Source of the DNA: Rhizobium leguminosarum
GTDB taxonomy: Bacteria; Pseudomonadota; Alphaproteobacteria; Rhizobiales; Rhizobiaceae
Assembly: GCF_001679785.1 (NCBI RefSeq)
Contig: NZ_CP016290.1
Coordinates: forward strand, 493,599-557,598
DNA length: 64,000 nucleotides
Direction: 5' to 3'
The position numbers and the translations under genes were made by a program. Below the pieces are notes generated by a model. It searched no databases, was not told the origin of the DNA, and worked only from the letters and a program-made list of their open reading frames with translations. Shown here one piece after another: positions 11,801-21,130 of this stretch (positions are counted from its first letter, which is position 1; the number at the start of each line of letters is the position of its first letter).

Positions 11801-12040
11801 ATGCAAGTTCTGGTACGCGACAACAACGTTGAGCAAGCGCTTCGCTTTCTGAAAAAGAAGTTGCAACGCGAGGGCGTTTTTCGGGAGGCCCGACTTCGGG
11901 AGCGTTTTGAAAAGCCCTCCGAAAAACGTGCCCGTGAAAAGGCCGAGGGTATCAGGCGCGTCCGTAAACTCGCTCGCAAAAAGCTTGAACGGGAAAGCGG
12001 TATTTCCGCCCCGAAGAAGGCGAGAGCTTCTGGTCGCTAG
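11801..12040 (+). CDS. rpsU: 30S ribosomal protein S21
   Basis: The 79-residue basic protein reads [20 protein letters not shown], then [19 protein letters not shown], which is S21. S21 acts in base-pairing between mRNA and the 16S rRNA 3' end. Rhizobia often carry extra rpsU copies, some linked to cold shock; this plasmid copy is probably an accessory paralogue. The gene is complete, but its TAG stop codon spans the insertion site of the following IS630 element: T and A are host target bases and G is the first base of the element. Confidence 0.93.
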   Translation: MQVLVRDNNVEQALRFLKKKLQREGVFREARLRERFEKPSEKRAREKAEGIRRVRKLARKKLERESGISAPKKARASGR

Positions 12041-12056
12041 TACCACGCCACAGAGA

Positions 12057-13172
12057 TTATGACTCTTTGACGGGGTAAGCTTTACGGAGCTTTTTGCGGG
12101 CATTTTCGGTTGTGAACATCCATTGGATCTTTGCGCCGTGGGCGTTGCGTTGCTGCTCCCAGGCTGCGACTTCGGCGATTATGGTGTCTTTGTTGTCGAT
12201 ACGACGGTCGAGGCATTGGCTACGCAGGACACCGATCTCGATCTCGACCATGTTGAGCCAACTGGCGTGCTTGGGCGTGTGGTGGAACTCCAGTCGCTTC
12301 AGCACCCTTCGAGCTTGCGGGGCGGGAAATGCGTCGTAAAGCGCCCCGGCGGAATGAGTGGAGAGGTTGTCCATCACCACGCGGATGATCGGCGCGTCGG
12401 GATAATCGACGTCGACCAGTTCGCGCATGCACTCGGCGAAGTCTTGGTTGGTTCGCCGATCGGTGACCTTCACCCTGCGCCAGGGCCGGTGGGCGTCCAT
12501 GAAGACAAACAGATTGACCGTGCCGTTTCGGCGATACTCGCAATCGTAGCGTTCAAGCTGGCCAGGCTTGGCCGCAATGGGCTCGCGCACTTCGCCGATG
12601 AGTTGGGTCGGGCTCTCGTCGAAGCAGACCACGGGCCTTTGTGGATCAGGCGTTTCTGCGTAGAGGTCGAGAACATCCTCCATGCGCGCGACGTATTCCC
12701 CATCGATCTTTGGGATGCACCACATGTCTTTGCGCCAAGGCTTGAGATGGTTCTCAGCCAGCCGGCGACGCACGGTCTCCGAGGACAACTGGTCATGATC
12801 GGTGAGCCGGACCATCTCATCTGCCAGAAGCTCCAGGGTCCAGCGGGCTCGCCCGGGCGGCGGCTTTGAGCAGGCGGTCGCTACCAACAGCGCCTCCTCC
12901 TTGCTCGATAGCTTGCGCTCAACACCCGGGCGCGGTTCTTCGCTGAGCGCCCCTTCCAGATTGGCTTCCACAAACCGGCGTTTGGTCCGGTAAATCGTCG
13001 ATCCGCTGACGTTCAAGGTTGCCGCGATCACCTCGTCGCTGAAGCCTTCGTTCGCTGCGACCAGGATCTGGGCGCGCTTGATCTTGCGCGACCTGTGGCA
13101 CCCCCCGCTCAACAAAGCGGCCAGTTGGTCACGTTCCGATTGGCTAAGCTCTATGTGAAACTTTATATTCAT
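12057..13172 (-). CDS. IS630-family transposase
   Basis: A 371-residue transposase starting at the ATG before NIKFHIELSQSERDQLAALL, with a strong AAGGAGGTG box. The N-terminal half has a helix-turn-helix (DEVIAATLNVSGSTIYRTKR). The DDE catalytic core is visible: VVCFDESP, RVVMDNLSTHSA and SWLNMVEIEIG supply D, D and E in the IS630 spacing. It ends just inside the left inverted repeat. It seems intact and could be active. Confidence 0.93.
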   Translation of the reverse strand: MNIKFHIELSQSERDQLAALLSGGCHRSRKIKRAQILVAANEGFSDEVIAATLNVSGSTIYRTKRRFVEANLEGALSEEPRPGVERKLSSKEEALLVATACSKPPPGRARWTLELLADEMVRLTDHDQLSSETVRRRLAENHLKPWRKDMWCIPKIDGEYVARMEDVLDLYAETPDPQRPVVCFDESPTQLIGEVREPIAAKPGQLERYDCEYRRNGTVNLFVFMDAHRPWRRVKVTDRRTNQDFAECMRELVDVDYPDAPIIRVVMDNLSTHSAGALYDAFPAPQARRVLKRLEFHHTPKHASWLNMVEIEIGVLRSQCLDRRIDNKDTIIAEVAAWEQQRNAHGAKIQWMFTTENARKKLRKAYPVKES

Positions 13173-13200
13173 CGACACCTCCTTCAGCGTGGAGACGCAG

Positions 13201-13485
13201 ATGAATCCCAAAATGAGTCCCTCACTTGACCCGCAAGCCGCAACGGCAAGACGGGGCCTTACGCAGATCCAAGGCCAGTACCTGGCCTTCATCTACGCCT
13301 ACAGCCGCATCTTCAAACAGCCTCCGGCCGAAGCCGACATGCGTCGCCACTTCGGCGTTACGGCTCCGTCTGTTCACCAGATGGTGCTGACCCTCGAGAA
13401 GGCGGGTTTTATATCTCGCGTGCCAGGCGCCGCACGCAGCATCCAACTTCTCATCCCACCAGAAGCCCTGCCAATTCTACGATAA
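13201..13485 (+). CDS. LexA-like winged-helix passenger of the IS630 element
   Basis: A 94-residue protein, MNPKMSPSLDPQ onward, with GGAGACGCAG before its ATG. It has a winged-helix of the LexA DNA-binding/MarR-like type (FIYAYSRIFKQPPAEADMRR, then VHQMVLTLEKAGFISRVPG). It has no protease or dimerisation domain. It is divergent from the transposase and both lie within the inverted repeats, so it is probably carried by the element and may repress transposition. Function inferred from position. Confidence 0.7.
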   Translation: MNPKMSPSLDPQAATARRGLTQIQGQYLAFIYAYSRIFKQPPAEADMRRHFGVTAPSVHQMVLTLEKAGFISRVPGAARSIQLLIPPEALPILR

Positions 13486-13740
13486 GACAAACCGTCATAA
13501 TCTCTGTGGCGTGGTACTAGTCGGGATCGAGTGACGGATGTTTCGTCTGTCGAGGGTATCACATTGTCGTGCCCTTCCCTCAGGAGCACAGTGTCCAATG
13601 GGAAGTGCTTACGGCGCCTTGATAAAGGTGCAAGGGGCGTCGATGCCTTCGATTAGCGTGAGCTCTCCTTTTAAGGCCGGAAAGATTTCTATTTATCAAG
13701 TGGAATCCTCGCGACCCGACAATACTAGCCCCTCCTGGTT

Positions 13741-14370
13741 GCTTCCTCGGACGGAGTTCGTGACCTAGACATCGCGCCTATTTTTTGGCCCTACCTCGAC
13801 GAAGCGATCGCGCGCTTCTCCTATCTTCATCCCAGGGTGGCAGTCGCCGCTACCGGCGGAAGCGTGGCGCTCGACAGTTTCGATCCAGCCGTGGAATTCC
13901 GGCATACGCTCTACCGTCAGAAGATCCATGGGAGGCGGATGAGCTTCGTCGGGCAATGATCGAAAGACTGCTGCGGCGCCGCCGCAGGCTTCTTTCGTTC
14001 GGACGAGTCGTTCCTCGAACGCTATCTCCGCGACAATCTCACGGCGGCCGATCAAGCCTTCCTCAGGACGAATGGTCACGCATTCGAAAGGCAGGGCGAC
14101 CTCGCCTATAACGCGTTCGGCTATCGATGGGTAAAGCGGTTTGATGCTCCGTCGGATCTCAACTATGTCGTCCTCGTCGACGCTGCGTTGCGATATTTCC
14201 TGTACTGTCAGGTCAGCCGAGTCAGCGAAGATGCGCGCGCGGACACGACCGGGACGCAACAACGCTGCTGGCCGTCGTCCGCTGGCTCGACGGCCTGCCG
14301 ACAAAGACATCAAGATTGAACTCCAGGGCGGCGAGCCTCTTCTCCGTTTGGATGTGTTGACGGAAATCTG
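13741..14370 (+). pseudogene. Decayed protein-coding gene of unknown family
   Basis: Several plus-strand pieces look protein-like but lie in different frames. One runs DIAPIFWPYLDEAIARFSYL then HPRVAVAATGG near 13770-13950 and ends at a TGA; another runs SDESFLERYLRDNL then GDLAYNAFGYRWVKRF and NYVVLVDAALRYFLY near 14000-14230. I read them as one gene broken by at least two frameshifts. The family is not recognised. The long minus-strand frame over the same bases is a shadow. Confidence 0.4.
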
Positions 14371-14450
14371 AGGTTTCGCCCGGGGCAGGTTCGACAACGG
14401 AGTTCGTGGTCTGCACCAAACTCCAGGAGGTCTCAAAGATTGATATTGGG

Positions 14451-14485
14451 GGCATAGCGCGACCAAGTCGACGGAGCTAAGTATA
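14451..14485 (-). repeat. Single iteron-like copy downstream of repA
   Basis: Just past the repA stop codon, read on the minus strand, the sequence TTAGCTCCGTCGACTTGGTC matches the iteron flank and core found at 16820-17006 (CCGCAGACTTGGTCGC). Only one copy remains here, after which the two regions diverge. This suggests that repA has lost its original iteron array. Confidence 0.6.
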
Positions 14486-14493
14486 CGTGCCGC

Positions 14494-15561
14494 CTACACT
14501 TTTTTGAGCGATTTGCGCATCAGAGGAAGTCTCAGCGCCCCAAGGTCGGCCGGCTGCAAAATGATGCCGCTTTCAGTGAGCTTAAACGGGGCCTCCGGCA
14601 ACAGTTCCTTGATGTGTGTAGTCTCTTCGATGAACTTGGCCTTGAAATCGCGCTGACGGCTGAACCCCGATCCAAACTGCTCCGTGAGCGGACCCCAACT
14701 AATTGTAAGTGGGGCGCTGATGTTGTACATTCGCCAGCCAAGCCAGAAGTATATATCCAGTTTGCGCGCGCTGCCTTGTAAGGCACTCGCAACGTGCAGG
14801 TTGACCGGCAGAGCATGGACCTTCAGGTTCTCGAACATCACGCTGCTAAACGTGACTGTAGACCGCCAGCGGGATTCCGGGTGGCTATCTGTCGATAGCC
14901 ACATATCGATGTCCTCGATCAGGAAAAACTGATTGGCCTTCATCTTGTTGGGCTCGGTTGAGCTGATGCGTATGGAGCAATGGGCCAGGGCATTCAGCTG
15001 CTCCTTGCACGCAGTCAACGGCCCTTTTTTTCCCCCACTGTCGGAGAGGCCCATTTCGCGTACGAAGGCCGTGAAAGTGTCGGCGATTTCGACCGTCGGC
15101 GATTTCTGGCGGATGGCTTCGGAGCATAGGTGGATCAGGATCAATCGGGCCTTGGGGCCGAATGGCAGGGTATGCTCAAGCCATGCCCCATCAGGACCCA
15201 GGCTAGTCCCCGCCTGCACCATGATCCCCATGTTGCCCTGCTTGCGCCTAAAGTCGCGCAGGTCGATCGGTGGGCGCTTATAAGGCAAGCCACAGATCGC
15301 AAGCACGCTATGAAGGTGGCGAATATCCGCAGGTCGCGGATGTTCTTGTAGAAAATGGTCATGGGTCAGGGCACGGCGCCGTTTCTCGCGCGGCATGGCG
15401 CTCAGTTCGACCTCGCGCGCTGTACTTTCCGCGTTGCGGGCCACCTGCTCGGCGATGATCTGGCGGACTTCGACTTCGCGAACAGCAGGGAGCTTGAAAC
15501 GGCTTGCGTCGCGAAGCCGTTTTCTAAGATCGGCGTCCTTGACGATCGATGTATCAGGCAT
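14494..15561 (-). CDS. Plasmid replication initiator, RepA_C family
   Basis: A 355-residue protein of the plasmid-encoded RepA family (PF04796-like), distinct from the ParA-type RepA of repABC plasmids. Typical stretches are [38 protein letters not shown] and [18 protein letters not shown]. Such proteins bind iterons next to the gene to start replication. I start at the ATG before [17 protein letters not shown]; the frame upstream belongs to overlapping idi DNA. The ATG overlaps the idi fragment's 3' end by eight bases, so the native repA promoter may be missing. The gene is otherwise intact. Confidence 0.8.
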   Translation of the reverse strand: MPDTSIVKDADLRKRLRDASRFKLPAVREVEVRQIIAEQVARNAESTAREVELSAMPREKRRRALTHDHFLQEHPRPADIRHLHSVLAICGLPYKRPPIDLRDFRRKQGNMGIMVQAGTSLGPDGAWLEHTLPFGPKARLILIHLCSEAIRQKSPTVEIADTFTAFVREMGLSDSGGKKGPLTACKEQLNALAHCSIRISSTEPNKMKANQFFLIEDIDMWLSTDSHPESRWRSTVTFSSVMFENLKVHALPVNLHVASALQGSARKLDIYFWLGWRMYNISAPLTISWGPLTEQFGSGFSRQRDFKAKFIEETTHIKELLPEAPFKLTESGIILQPADLGALRLPLMRKSLKKV

Positions 15562-16012
15562 GGGATTGCAGACATGTCGAGGGCAACAAGCGCGCCTGAC
15601 GCAACGCCGCCAGATCAGCCGAGCCGGTGCAGAAGCAGGCGACCGCCAACTGGCGGATGACGATCTGGAAATGCCCAACAACCGCCTCGGTGGACACCGT
15701 TGCCGCGCCCAGCACGCCGGCCGCCTGCCCGGCGATGTCCGCGCCCAGACGGATGGCCCTGGCCACGTCCACGCCATCGCGGATCCCGCCCGACGCGATC
15801 AGCTCCACCGTTGGCAGCACCCGACGTACCGCCTGCACGCTGGCCGGGGTCGGGATCCCCCAGTCGGCGAACGCCATCGCCACTGCACGGTCGGCGTCAT
15901 CGCGGGCGCGCTCGCCCTCCACCGCGGCCCAACTGGTGCCGCCGGCACCGGCCACATCGATCACCGCCACGCCCGCCTCGATGAGCGCACAGGCCACCGA
16001 GGCGGATAGGAG
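15554..16012 (-). pseudogene. idi2 (fragment): 3' fragment of type 2 isopentenyl diphosphate isomerase
   Basis: The frame reads [68 protein letters not shown] and [14 protein letters not shown], the C-terminal half of the FMN-dependent IDI-2 (Fni) TIM barrel including its GG phosphate motifs. The N-terminal half is missing; homology stops near 16010, next to an inverted repeat. In rhizobial gibberellin operons an idi gene often closes the operon. This fragment lies on the same strand as CYP112 at 29.8-31.0 kb, so it may be the other end of one disrupted operon. Confidence 0.8.
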
Positions 16013-16091
16013 CGTCATATAATGTAACATAGAAGACCTCGTGACAGTTTTTCTGAAGCGTGACGTGTTTATGCCGTCTACATACATTTCC

Positions 16092-16158
16092 TGTGCCAGT
16101 CAACGGTCAACAAGCACTTTGCCACGCCAGCAAACTTACGGGCTCCATCGGAGCAGGC
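16092..16158 (+). repeat. Inverted repeat copy A (about 67 bp)
   Basis: Starting TGTGCCAGTCAAC, this stretch is repeated as its reverse complement at 17354-17420 with only scattered mismatches, and more loosely in direct orientation at 31381-31430. Copies A and B enclose the IS110 fragment, the repA relic and the iteron origin. Confidence 0.75.
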
Positions 16159-16278
16159 ATTTCGTCAGCTTTTGGAACAATGGCCCTCAATAACGTCTGC
16201 CCTACTCGCTTGAGATTCCATCAAGGGTGGGTAGCGACCTGCACAAGCACAGACGGCGTGCGACAGTGATCGAGGCGG

Positions 16279-16651
16279 CTAGACGCGCCCGTGCTTGAGC
16301 ATGAAGGCCCAGACCGTCGTGCGCTCGCCGGCCCTCAATAGCCGGGCGCGCGCAAGCAAGTCTCGACGGTTCGTCCTGACGCGGTCGCCAGGCTTTCTCG
16401 GGATCAGCGACGGAGCGACAACCAGGCAGTCATGGCCCAGCGACTTGATGAGCTGGTGGAGGCCGTAACCCGTGGGGCCGGCCTCGTAGCAGAAATGCAC
16501 GTGATCAAACTTTGCGGCTATACGCTGGATAATGCGGCGCATACTGGCATCCGATGCCTCAACCTCTCTCTCCGTTCCGGCCAGATTCAGCAATCGCATT
16601 CTTCAGCTTGGCAACATCGATTCCGACAAAAGCGTTTCTATAATCTGCCAC
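16279..16651 (-). pseudogene. IS110-family transposase fragment
   Basis: Starting at a GTG behind a GGAGG box, the frame reads VADYRNAFVGIDVAKLKNAI, the DEDD-type N-terminus of IS110 transposases with its first catalytic Asp. A frameshift near 16580 leads into ASDASMRRIIQRIAAKFDHV and CYEAGPTGYGLHQLIKSLGH, which is also typical. Homology stops near 16290, so the C-terminal half is gone. Confidence 0.8.
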
Positions 16652-16688
16652 GGCTCGTCCTCCTGTCGTGAAGATCGGCCCGGAGAGT

Positions 16689-16804
16689 ACACACATCAAG
16701 GAAGTGTTGCTGAATACCCCGCTTAGGCTCACTGAAAGCGGCTTCATTTTGCAGCCGGCCGACCCTGACGTGCTGGAAACCGCATCTCGCTGAAAAAAGT
16801 GTAG
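16689..16804 (+). pseudogene. 3' relic of a second repA (RepA_C family)
   Basis: The plus strand reads THIKEVLLNTPLRLTESGFI then LQPAD, matching [20 protein letters not shown] then LQPAD at the end of the intact RepA at 14494-15561. After a one-base shift the ending ISLKKV plus TAG corresponds to KSLKKV plus TAG. The DNA match continues beyond the stop into the first iteron. This is therefore the end of a diverged second repA copy in opposite orientation, still attached to its origin. Confidence 0.8.
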
Positions 16805-16822
16805 GCGGTGCGCCTACTTAGC

Positions 16823-17110
16823 TCCGCAGACTTGTTCGCGCTTTGCCCCTATATGAATCCTTTAGATTCAATAGGTTGCACCGGGCGCTCCGCAGACTTG
16901 GTCGCGCCCCTCCGCAGACTTGGTCGCGCTTTGCCTTGATCTCCGCAGACTTGGTCGCACTTTACCGCAGACTTGGTCGCACTTTGCCGCAGACTTGGTC
17001 GCACCTATTTATAGAAACAGAACACCACAAAACATTTCAGAACACTTTTCAAAACATATTTCTAAAATTTCAAAACAGGGATTTTCAAATTTTTGAGAAG
17101 ATTTTTGACA
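16823..17110 (+). other. Iteron-type plasmid replication origin (oriV)
   Basis: Six direct copies of a unit around CCGCAGACTTGGTCGC begin near 16823, 16889, 16911, 16942, 16964 and 16986. The last five are spaced 22, 31, 22 and 22 bases, that is two helical turns. An A/T-rich stretch with repeated TTTCAGAAC/TTTCAAAAC-like units follows from 17020 to 17110. Iterons followed by an AT-rich region directly behind a repA 3' end is the classic layout for a RepA-bound origin. I could not find a DnaA box. Confidence 0.8.
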
Positions 17111-17353
17111 GGCTCAGAGCCTCCAGGAGAGCGTTTCGAGGAGCTGACGAGGCATTGGCACGAGCTATCAAAAACGCTCCTGAGGGCCTTGGGGCCGGGC
17201 CGGGGCAATGCCAGCCGCCAATCCTTCGGTCATCAGTTCCTCAGCCTGTATCGTGGCAGTGAGTGAATCACGCTATCAAGGCCGTGGCTGCGGCTTCCCG
17301 GGTGGTTCCTCCCGTGTGGCCCGCAGGATCTCGACCACCCCCGCCGTCGAAGG

Positions 17354-17420
17354 GCCTGCTCCGGTGGAGCCCGTAAGTTTGTTGGGGCGGCAAAGTGCTT
17401 GTTGACTGTTGACTGGCACA
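17354..17420 (-). repeat. Inverted repeat copy B (about 67 bp)
   Basis: Reverse complement of copy A at 16092-16158, with roughly 90 percent identity by eye. It lies about 120 bases before the broken ParA-like gene. Confidence 0.75.
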
Positions 17421-17478
17421 GCAAATTGATTTAATCCCCGACGGGATAGATACGTCACACACTAGGAAATCCGTTACG

Positions 17479-17963
17479 ATGCTATTTATGCCGCATTATA
17501 AGAATAAACGCTCTCCAACGGATACGTCGGAGTGCATCCAGCGCCATGGCAAAAAAATCTCGGATCGCCTAAGCGCGCGGGGCGCAGCTCCCAAATTTTC
17601 ATTTCCAGACGACATGACCTTGCGCTCGTACTCCTTGGGCGAGGTCGCCGAGATTCTCGGCGTGGTCGGGCAGTTATCTGCGGCTGTTGTCAAACGATGG
17701 GCCGGGGCCAACACCGGAGCGAGGGACCGCAGCAAGACGCTCCTATACGCTTCGACAGATCAACGAACTCCGTCCTTATCACGCTTCGGCCCGTCCGAAA
17801 GAGGCTCTGAAGTTTTGCCCGCGCAGGCGCGAGGGTGAGAAACTACAGATCATTCTCAGTAGCTGCCTGCCCGCAAGAACCACTACATCGCTCTATCTGA
17901 CTCAGGGCCTTGCACTTCAAGGATTCCGCGTTCCTGGCGCACGAACACTGTGGAGAACAAGAC
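17479..17963 (+). pseudogene. Broken ParA-type RepA (repABC-like) 5' portion
   Basis: The N-terminal frame has the RepA helix-turn-helix region (LRSYSLGEVAEILGV). A frameshift near 17665 moves to SNDGPGPTPERGTAARRSYT, LRQINELRP, KEALKFCPRRREGEKLQII and LYLTQGLALQGFRV. Each piece matches the complete homologue at 34811-36076. Homology ends near 17935, right before the TlpA-like gene. The Walker A equivalent (PARTTTSLY) also lacks the lysines. Clearly a pseudogene. Confidence 0.85.
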
Positions 17964-18926
17964 ATGGCCTCTGGCTTAAATAGCGGCTCTCCGGCCCCGT
18001 CGATCAAAGTGCAGCGCTGGCTGCGCGGCGATCCGCTTTCCAACTTCCAGCTCGGGAAGATATACATCCTCGATTTCTTTTCGACTACCTGCGAAGGTTG
18101 CGGGCCGGCGCTGGCCCGCCTGGCCCAGCTGCAGGAGAATTACAGCGACATCGGAGTTGATGTCATCGGAGTTGCAGCAGATGAAAAAGCTGCAACGGCT
18201 GACAAGGCTAGAGCTCGGGTGCGCCATTGGGTAACCAAATGGCTCCCGCATTCGAACATTCGGATCGCGTTCGACTACTCAGGCGAAATGGATAAGCATT
18301 GGATGGATGCCAGTCTGTCTTTCCGATATCCACGGGCGTTTATTGTCGACCGAGACGGCAGCATCGCCTTTATCGGCCACCCGTTTCGTGATCGAATTCG
18401 GGCGGCTGCAGAGATTGAGGATTGGGAGACGGCGCTCTCGGCCAGTGAAGAGGGCACCAACCTGATCCCGGACAGCCTCTCCTTGCGCAAATGGCATGTC
18501 GGGACATCGATCGGAGGAATGCGCGACATGGATGCGGGCTGGATGGCGTTAGCCCAATTTGCTCGCGATGCAATTGAACGAAACGCTGAAGATTGGCTTC
18601 TCGCGGCGATGCAAGAACTCTTCGGTCCCTATGATTACTCGGGCGTTCCACCTGCGGAACGCTTTTCGATGGGCAAGGAGATCTCCGAACGAATCCTGAG
18701 ACTGTATCCGCAGCAGGATGCTCTCTCACGCGCTGAGTCTTACGAGACGATTGCCCCTTACTACTATGAGAGCGGCGACAACGATCGGGCTGTGGATTTG
18801 GTCGAGCAGGCTTTGAATTTCGTAGAGGGAGAGCCTCTCCCGCACGAGGTCAAGCGGAAAGAGCTGGAGCGCTTGCTGCTGATCCTGGCGGAATACAAGG
18901 GCGTGGCTCCGTGGAAGCGGTTTTGA
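17964..18926 (+). CDS. TlpA/AhpC-type thioredoxin-like protein
   Basis: A 320-residue protein starting MASGLNSGSPAPSIKVQRWL. Residues 20-150 form a peroxiredoxin/TlpA-like thioredoxin fold with the redox motif CEGCG in FFSTTCEGCGPALARLAQLQ, and FIVDRDGSIAFIGHP as the conserved cis-Pro region equivalent. Residues 150-320 are helical and TPR-like (YETIAPYYYESGDNDRAVDL). No signal peptide is visible, so it is probably cytoplasmic. A fragment of a paralogue lies at 37133-37255, also near a ParA-like repA. The role is unknown; thiol reductase or reporter of redox state are possible. Confidence 0.75.
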   Translation: MASGLNSGSPAPSIKVQRWLRGDPLSNFQLGKIYILDFFSTTCEGCGPALARLAQLQENYSDIGVDVIGVAADEKAATADKARARVRHWVTKWLPHSNIRIAFDYSGEMDKHWMDASLSFRYPRAFIVDRDGSIAFIGHPFRDRIRAAAEIEDWETALSASEEGTNLIPDSLSLRKWHVGTSIGGMRDMDAGWMALAQFARDAIERNAEDWLLAAMQELFGPYDYSGVPPAERFSMGKEISERILRLYPQQDALSRAESYETIAPYYYESGDNDRAVDLVEQALNFVEGEPLPHEVKRKELERLLLILAEYKGVAPWKRF

Positions 18927-19056
18927 AAAAAAGAACCTGTTGGCGCTCCTCAGGCAGCGTCGACAGGAATTCTGACGAACCTGTCAGGCGAAATGAGAAA
19001 CTGACCCCCTAACGAAATGAAGAACTGCCCCCTCGTTTCACAACGAGGAGAGATGG

Positions 19057-20342
19057 ATGACGAGCTTGATTTCAGCGCATCCTGCTTTGTCGCGAACGAT
19101 GCAGGGCGAAGATATGCTTCAGGCAGATGAGGTGGTGGCAATGTTGCGGCTGCACGAGCTTGGCTGGGGTGCCAAGCGTTTATCGAAAGAGTTTGGCTGC
19201 GCTCGCAACACTGTCCGCCGATATCTGCGGGAGGGCGGAGCAGCGCCATTCAAAAAGCCGGTTCGCCGCAGTGCTTTCGATGGCTTGGATGATTGGCTCC
19301 GCGAACGCTTCTTCCGGCATGACGGCAATGCCGATGTGATCCGGCAGGAGTTGGCCAGCGAGCATGGAATTACCATCGGTTTGCGCTCGGTAGAGCTTCG
19401 GGTCCGGGAATGGCGGCGCGAACTCAAAGCGCAGAAGCGGGCAACAGTCCGGTTCGAGACACCGCCAGGCCGTCAATTACAGATCGACTTTGGGCAGACG
19501 CGTGTCTGGATTGGCGACGAACGAATCCGGGTAAACGTCTTTGTCGCCACGCTGAGCTATTCCCGACGCATCCATATACGTGCCTCACTGCGAGAGGGAC
19601 AGACCGACTGGTTCGAGGGCATGGAAGGCGCGTTTCTTCGGTTCGGCGGCGTTCCCAGTGAGGTTCTACTGGATAATGCGAAGGCGCTTGTCGAGCATCA
19701 CGACGCGGTTAGTCGGGAGGTTCGCTTCAATGCACGGCTATGGGCATTCGCGCGTTACTGGGGCTTCGTGCCACGCGCTTGCGCTCCATACCGGGCCCGG
19801 ACAAAGGGAAAGGACGAGCGCGGGGTCGGCTACGTCAAGAAGAACGCCATCGCAGGTCGCCGGTTTGAGAGCTGGGCCTCGTTCGAGGCACATTTGGATC
19901 GTTGGATACGTGAGGTCGCCGATCAGCGCGACCACGGCACGACTGGTGAACCTCCAATTGAGCGCTTCGCTGGCGAGGCCGATGCCCTTCGCCGCTGTCA
20001 GGCCGTGCACCGTTTGGACAGCTGCGCGATCTCGTGCGCAAGGTGCAGGCGGACTGCGCCATCGATCTCGACACGAACAGTTATTCCGTACCCTGGCGTC
20101 TCATCGGCGAAAGCGTCCAGGTCGTTGTGCTGGCGGGTCGTGTCATCGTCCGCCACGCCGGCCATGTCGTAGCTGATCATGCTCTCTGCCAGGGACGGCG
20201 ACAACGGATCGTGGACCGGGCCCACTTTGTCGGCGTTGCGGGTATCGAAGGGTTGGTTCGTTCCGCTCCAGTCGAGACGACGCCAGCAGCCCTGCTGCGA
20301 CCGCTTGCGGAATACGAGGCTGTGGTTGGAGGTGGCTGGTGA
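19057..20342 (+). pseudogene. istA: IS21 transposase IstA, frameshifted
   Basis: The first part (EVVAMLRLHELGWGAKRLSK, then RQLQIDFGQTRVWIGDERIR, then EVLLDNAKALVEHHD and KGKDERGVGYVKKNAI) gives a helix-turn-helix and the DDE core of IstA. Near 20005 the frame is lost; the remaining C-terminus (VQADCAIDLDTNSYSVPWRL) continues in another frame to a TGA at 20342. A start downstream at 19114 is also possible. Confidence 0.9.
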
Positions 20343-21130
20343 TGACAACCGTGGATAATGATTTACTCATCGCGACGCTCGATCGCCTGAAGCTGACGGC
20401 AATCCGCGATCAACTCGACAGCCTGCTGGATGAGGCCGCCCGCTCGAAGATGACTCTGCGCGAGGCACTGGCGTTCTTGGTGTCGCGCGAGATTGCCCGG
20501 CGCGACGAGCGGCGTATCTCCATGTCGAGCAAACTGGCGCAGTTCCCCTTCGTACGTGAACTCGACGGCTTTGACTTCGAGGCACAGCCATCGGTGGATC
20601 GAGGACAGATCAGAGAGTTGGCGACCTGCCGCTGGATCGCTCACGGCGATACCGTCCTATTCCTGGGGCCACCCGGAACAGGGAAAACTCATCTTGCCGT
20701 CAGTCTCGGCCGCGAGGCGATCCGCCAAAATTACAATGTCCAGTTCGTGACGGCAGCCACGCTTGTCGCCATGTTGGCCAAGGCTCACAACGACGGAACC
20801 CTAGACAAGCAGTTGACGACCCTGTCACGGCCGAAACTGCTCATCATCGACGAACTCGGATATCTGCCCTTCGAAGCGAACGCGGCTCACCTTGTTCTTC
20901 CAAACTGGTCTCTCGCCGCTACGAGAAGGGATCGATCCTGATTACCTCAAATCGATCGGTCGAAGAGTGGGGGGAGCGTCTTCGGAGACCCTGTCGTCGC
21001 CACCGCGATATTGGACCGCCTGCTGCACCATTCGACAGTGATCACCATCCGAGGTGATAGCTACAGGCTTCGCGAAAAGCGCCGTTCCGGCGCTCGAGAC
21101 AAACGAAACAGCAAATCAATGAAGGGGGTC
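20342..21130 (+). pseudogene. istB: IS21 helper ATPase IstB, frameshifted
   Basis: IstB is the AAA+ ATPase that helps IstA choose targets. Walker A (LFLGPPGTGKTHLAVSLG) and Walker B (KLLIIDELGYLPFEANAAHL) are intact. A frameshift near 20890 breaks the frame, and the rest (SRRYEKGSILITSNRSVEEW, then VVATAILDRLLHHSTVITI) follows in other frames. It starts in the ATGA-type overlap with istA. Confidence 0.9.

Larger units (their letters stand above)
12040..13517. mobile_element. IS630-family insertion sequence, apparently complete
   Basis: The element is about 1478 bp. Its ends are perfect 24-base inverted repeats (12040-12063, starting GTACCACGCCACAGAG, and 13494-13517), each flanked by TA (12038-12039 and 13518-13519), the target duplication expected of IS630. 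It holds a minus-strand transposase and a divergent plus-strand LexA-like small gene. It lies in the stop codon of rpsU. Confidence 0.93.

Noticed and set aside
12123..12869. 248-codon plus-strand frame in the IS630 element
   Set aside because: Antisense to the intact transposase.
13765..14466. 233-codon minus-strand frame
   Set aside because: The plus strand carries protein-like pieces in this stretch; the minus frame shows no motif.
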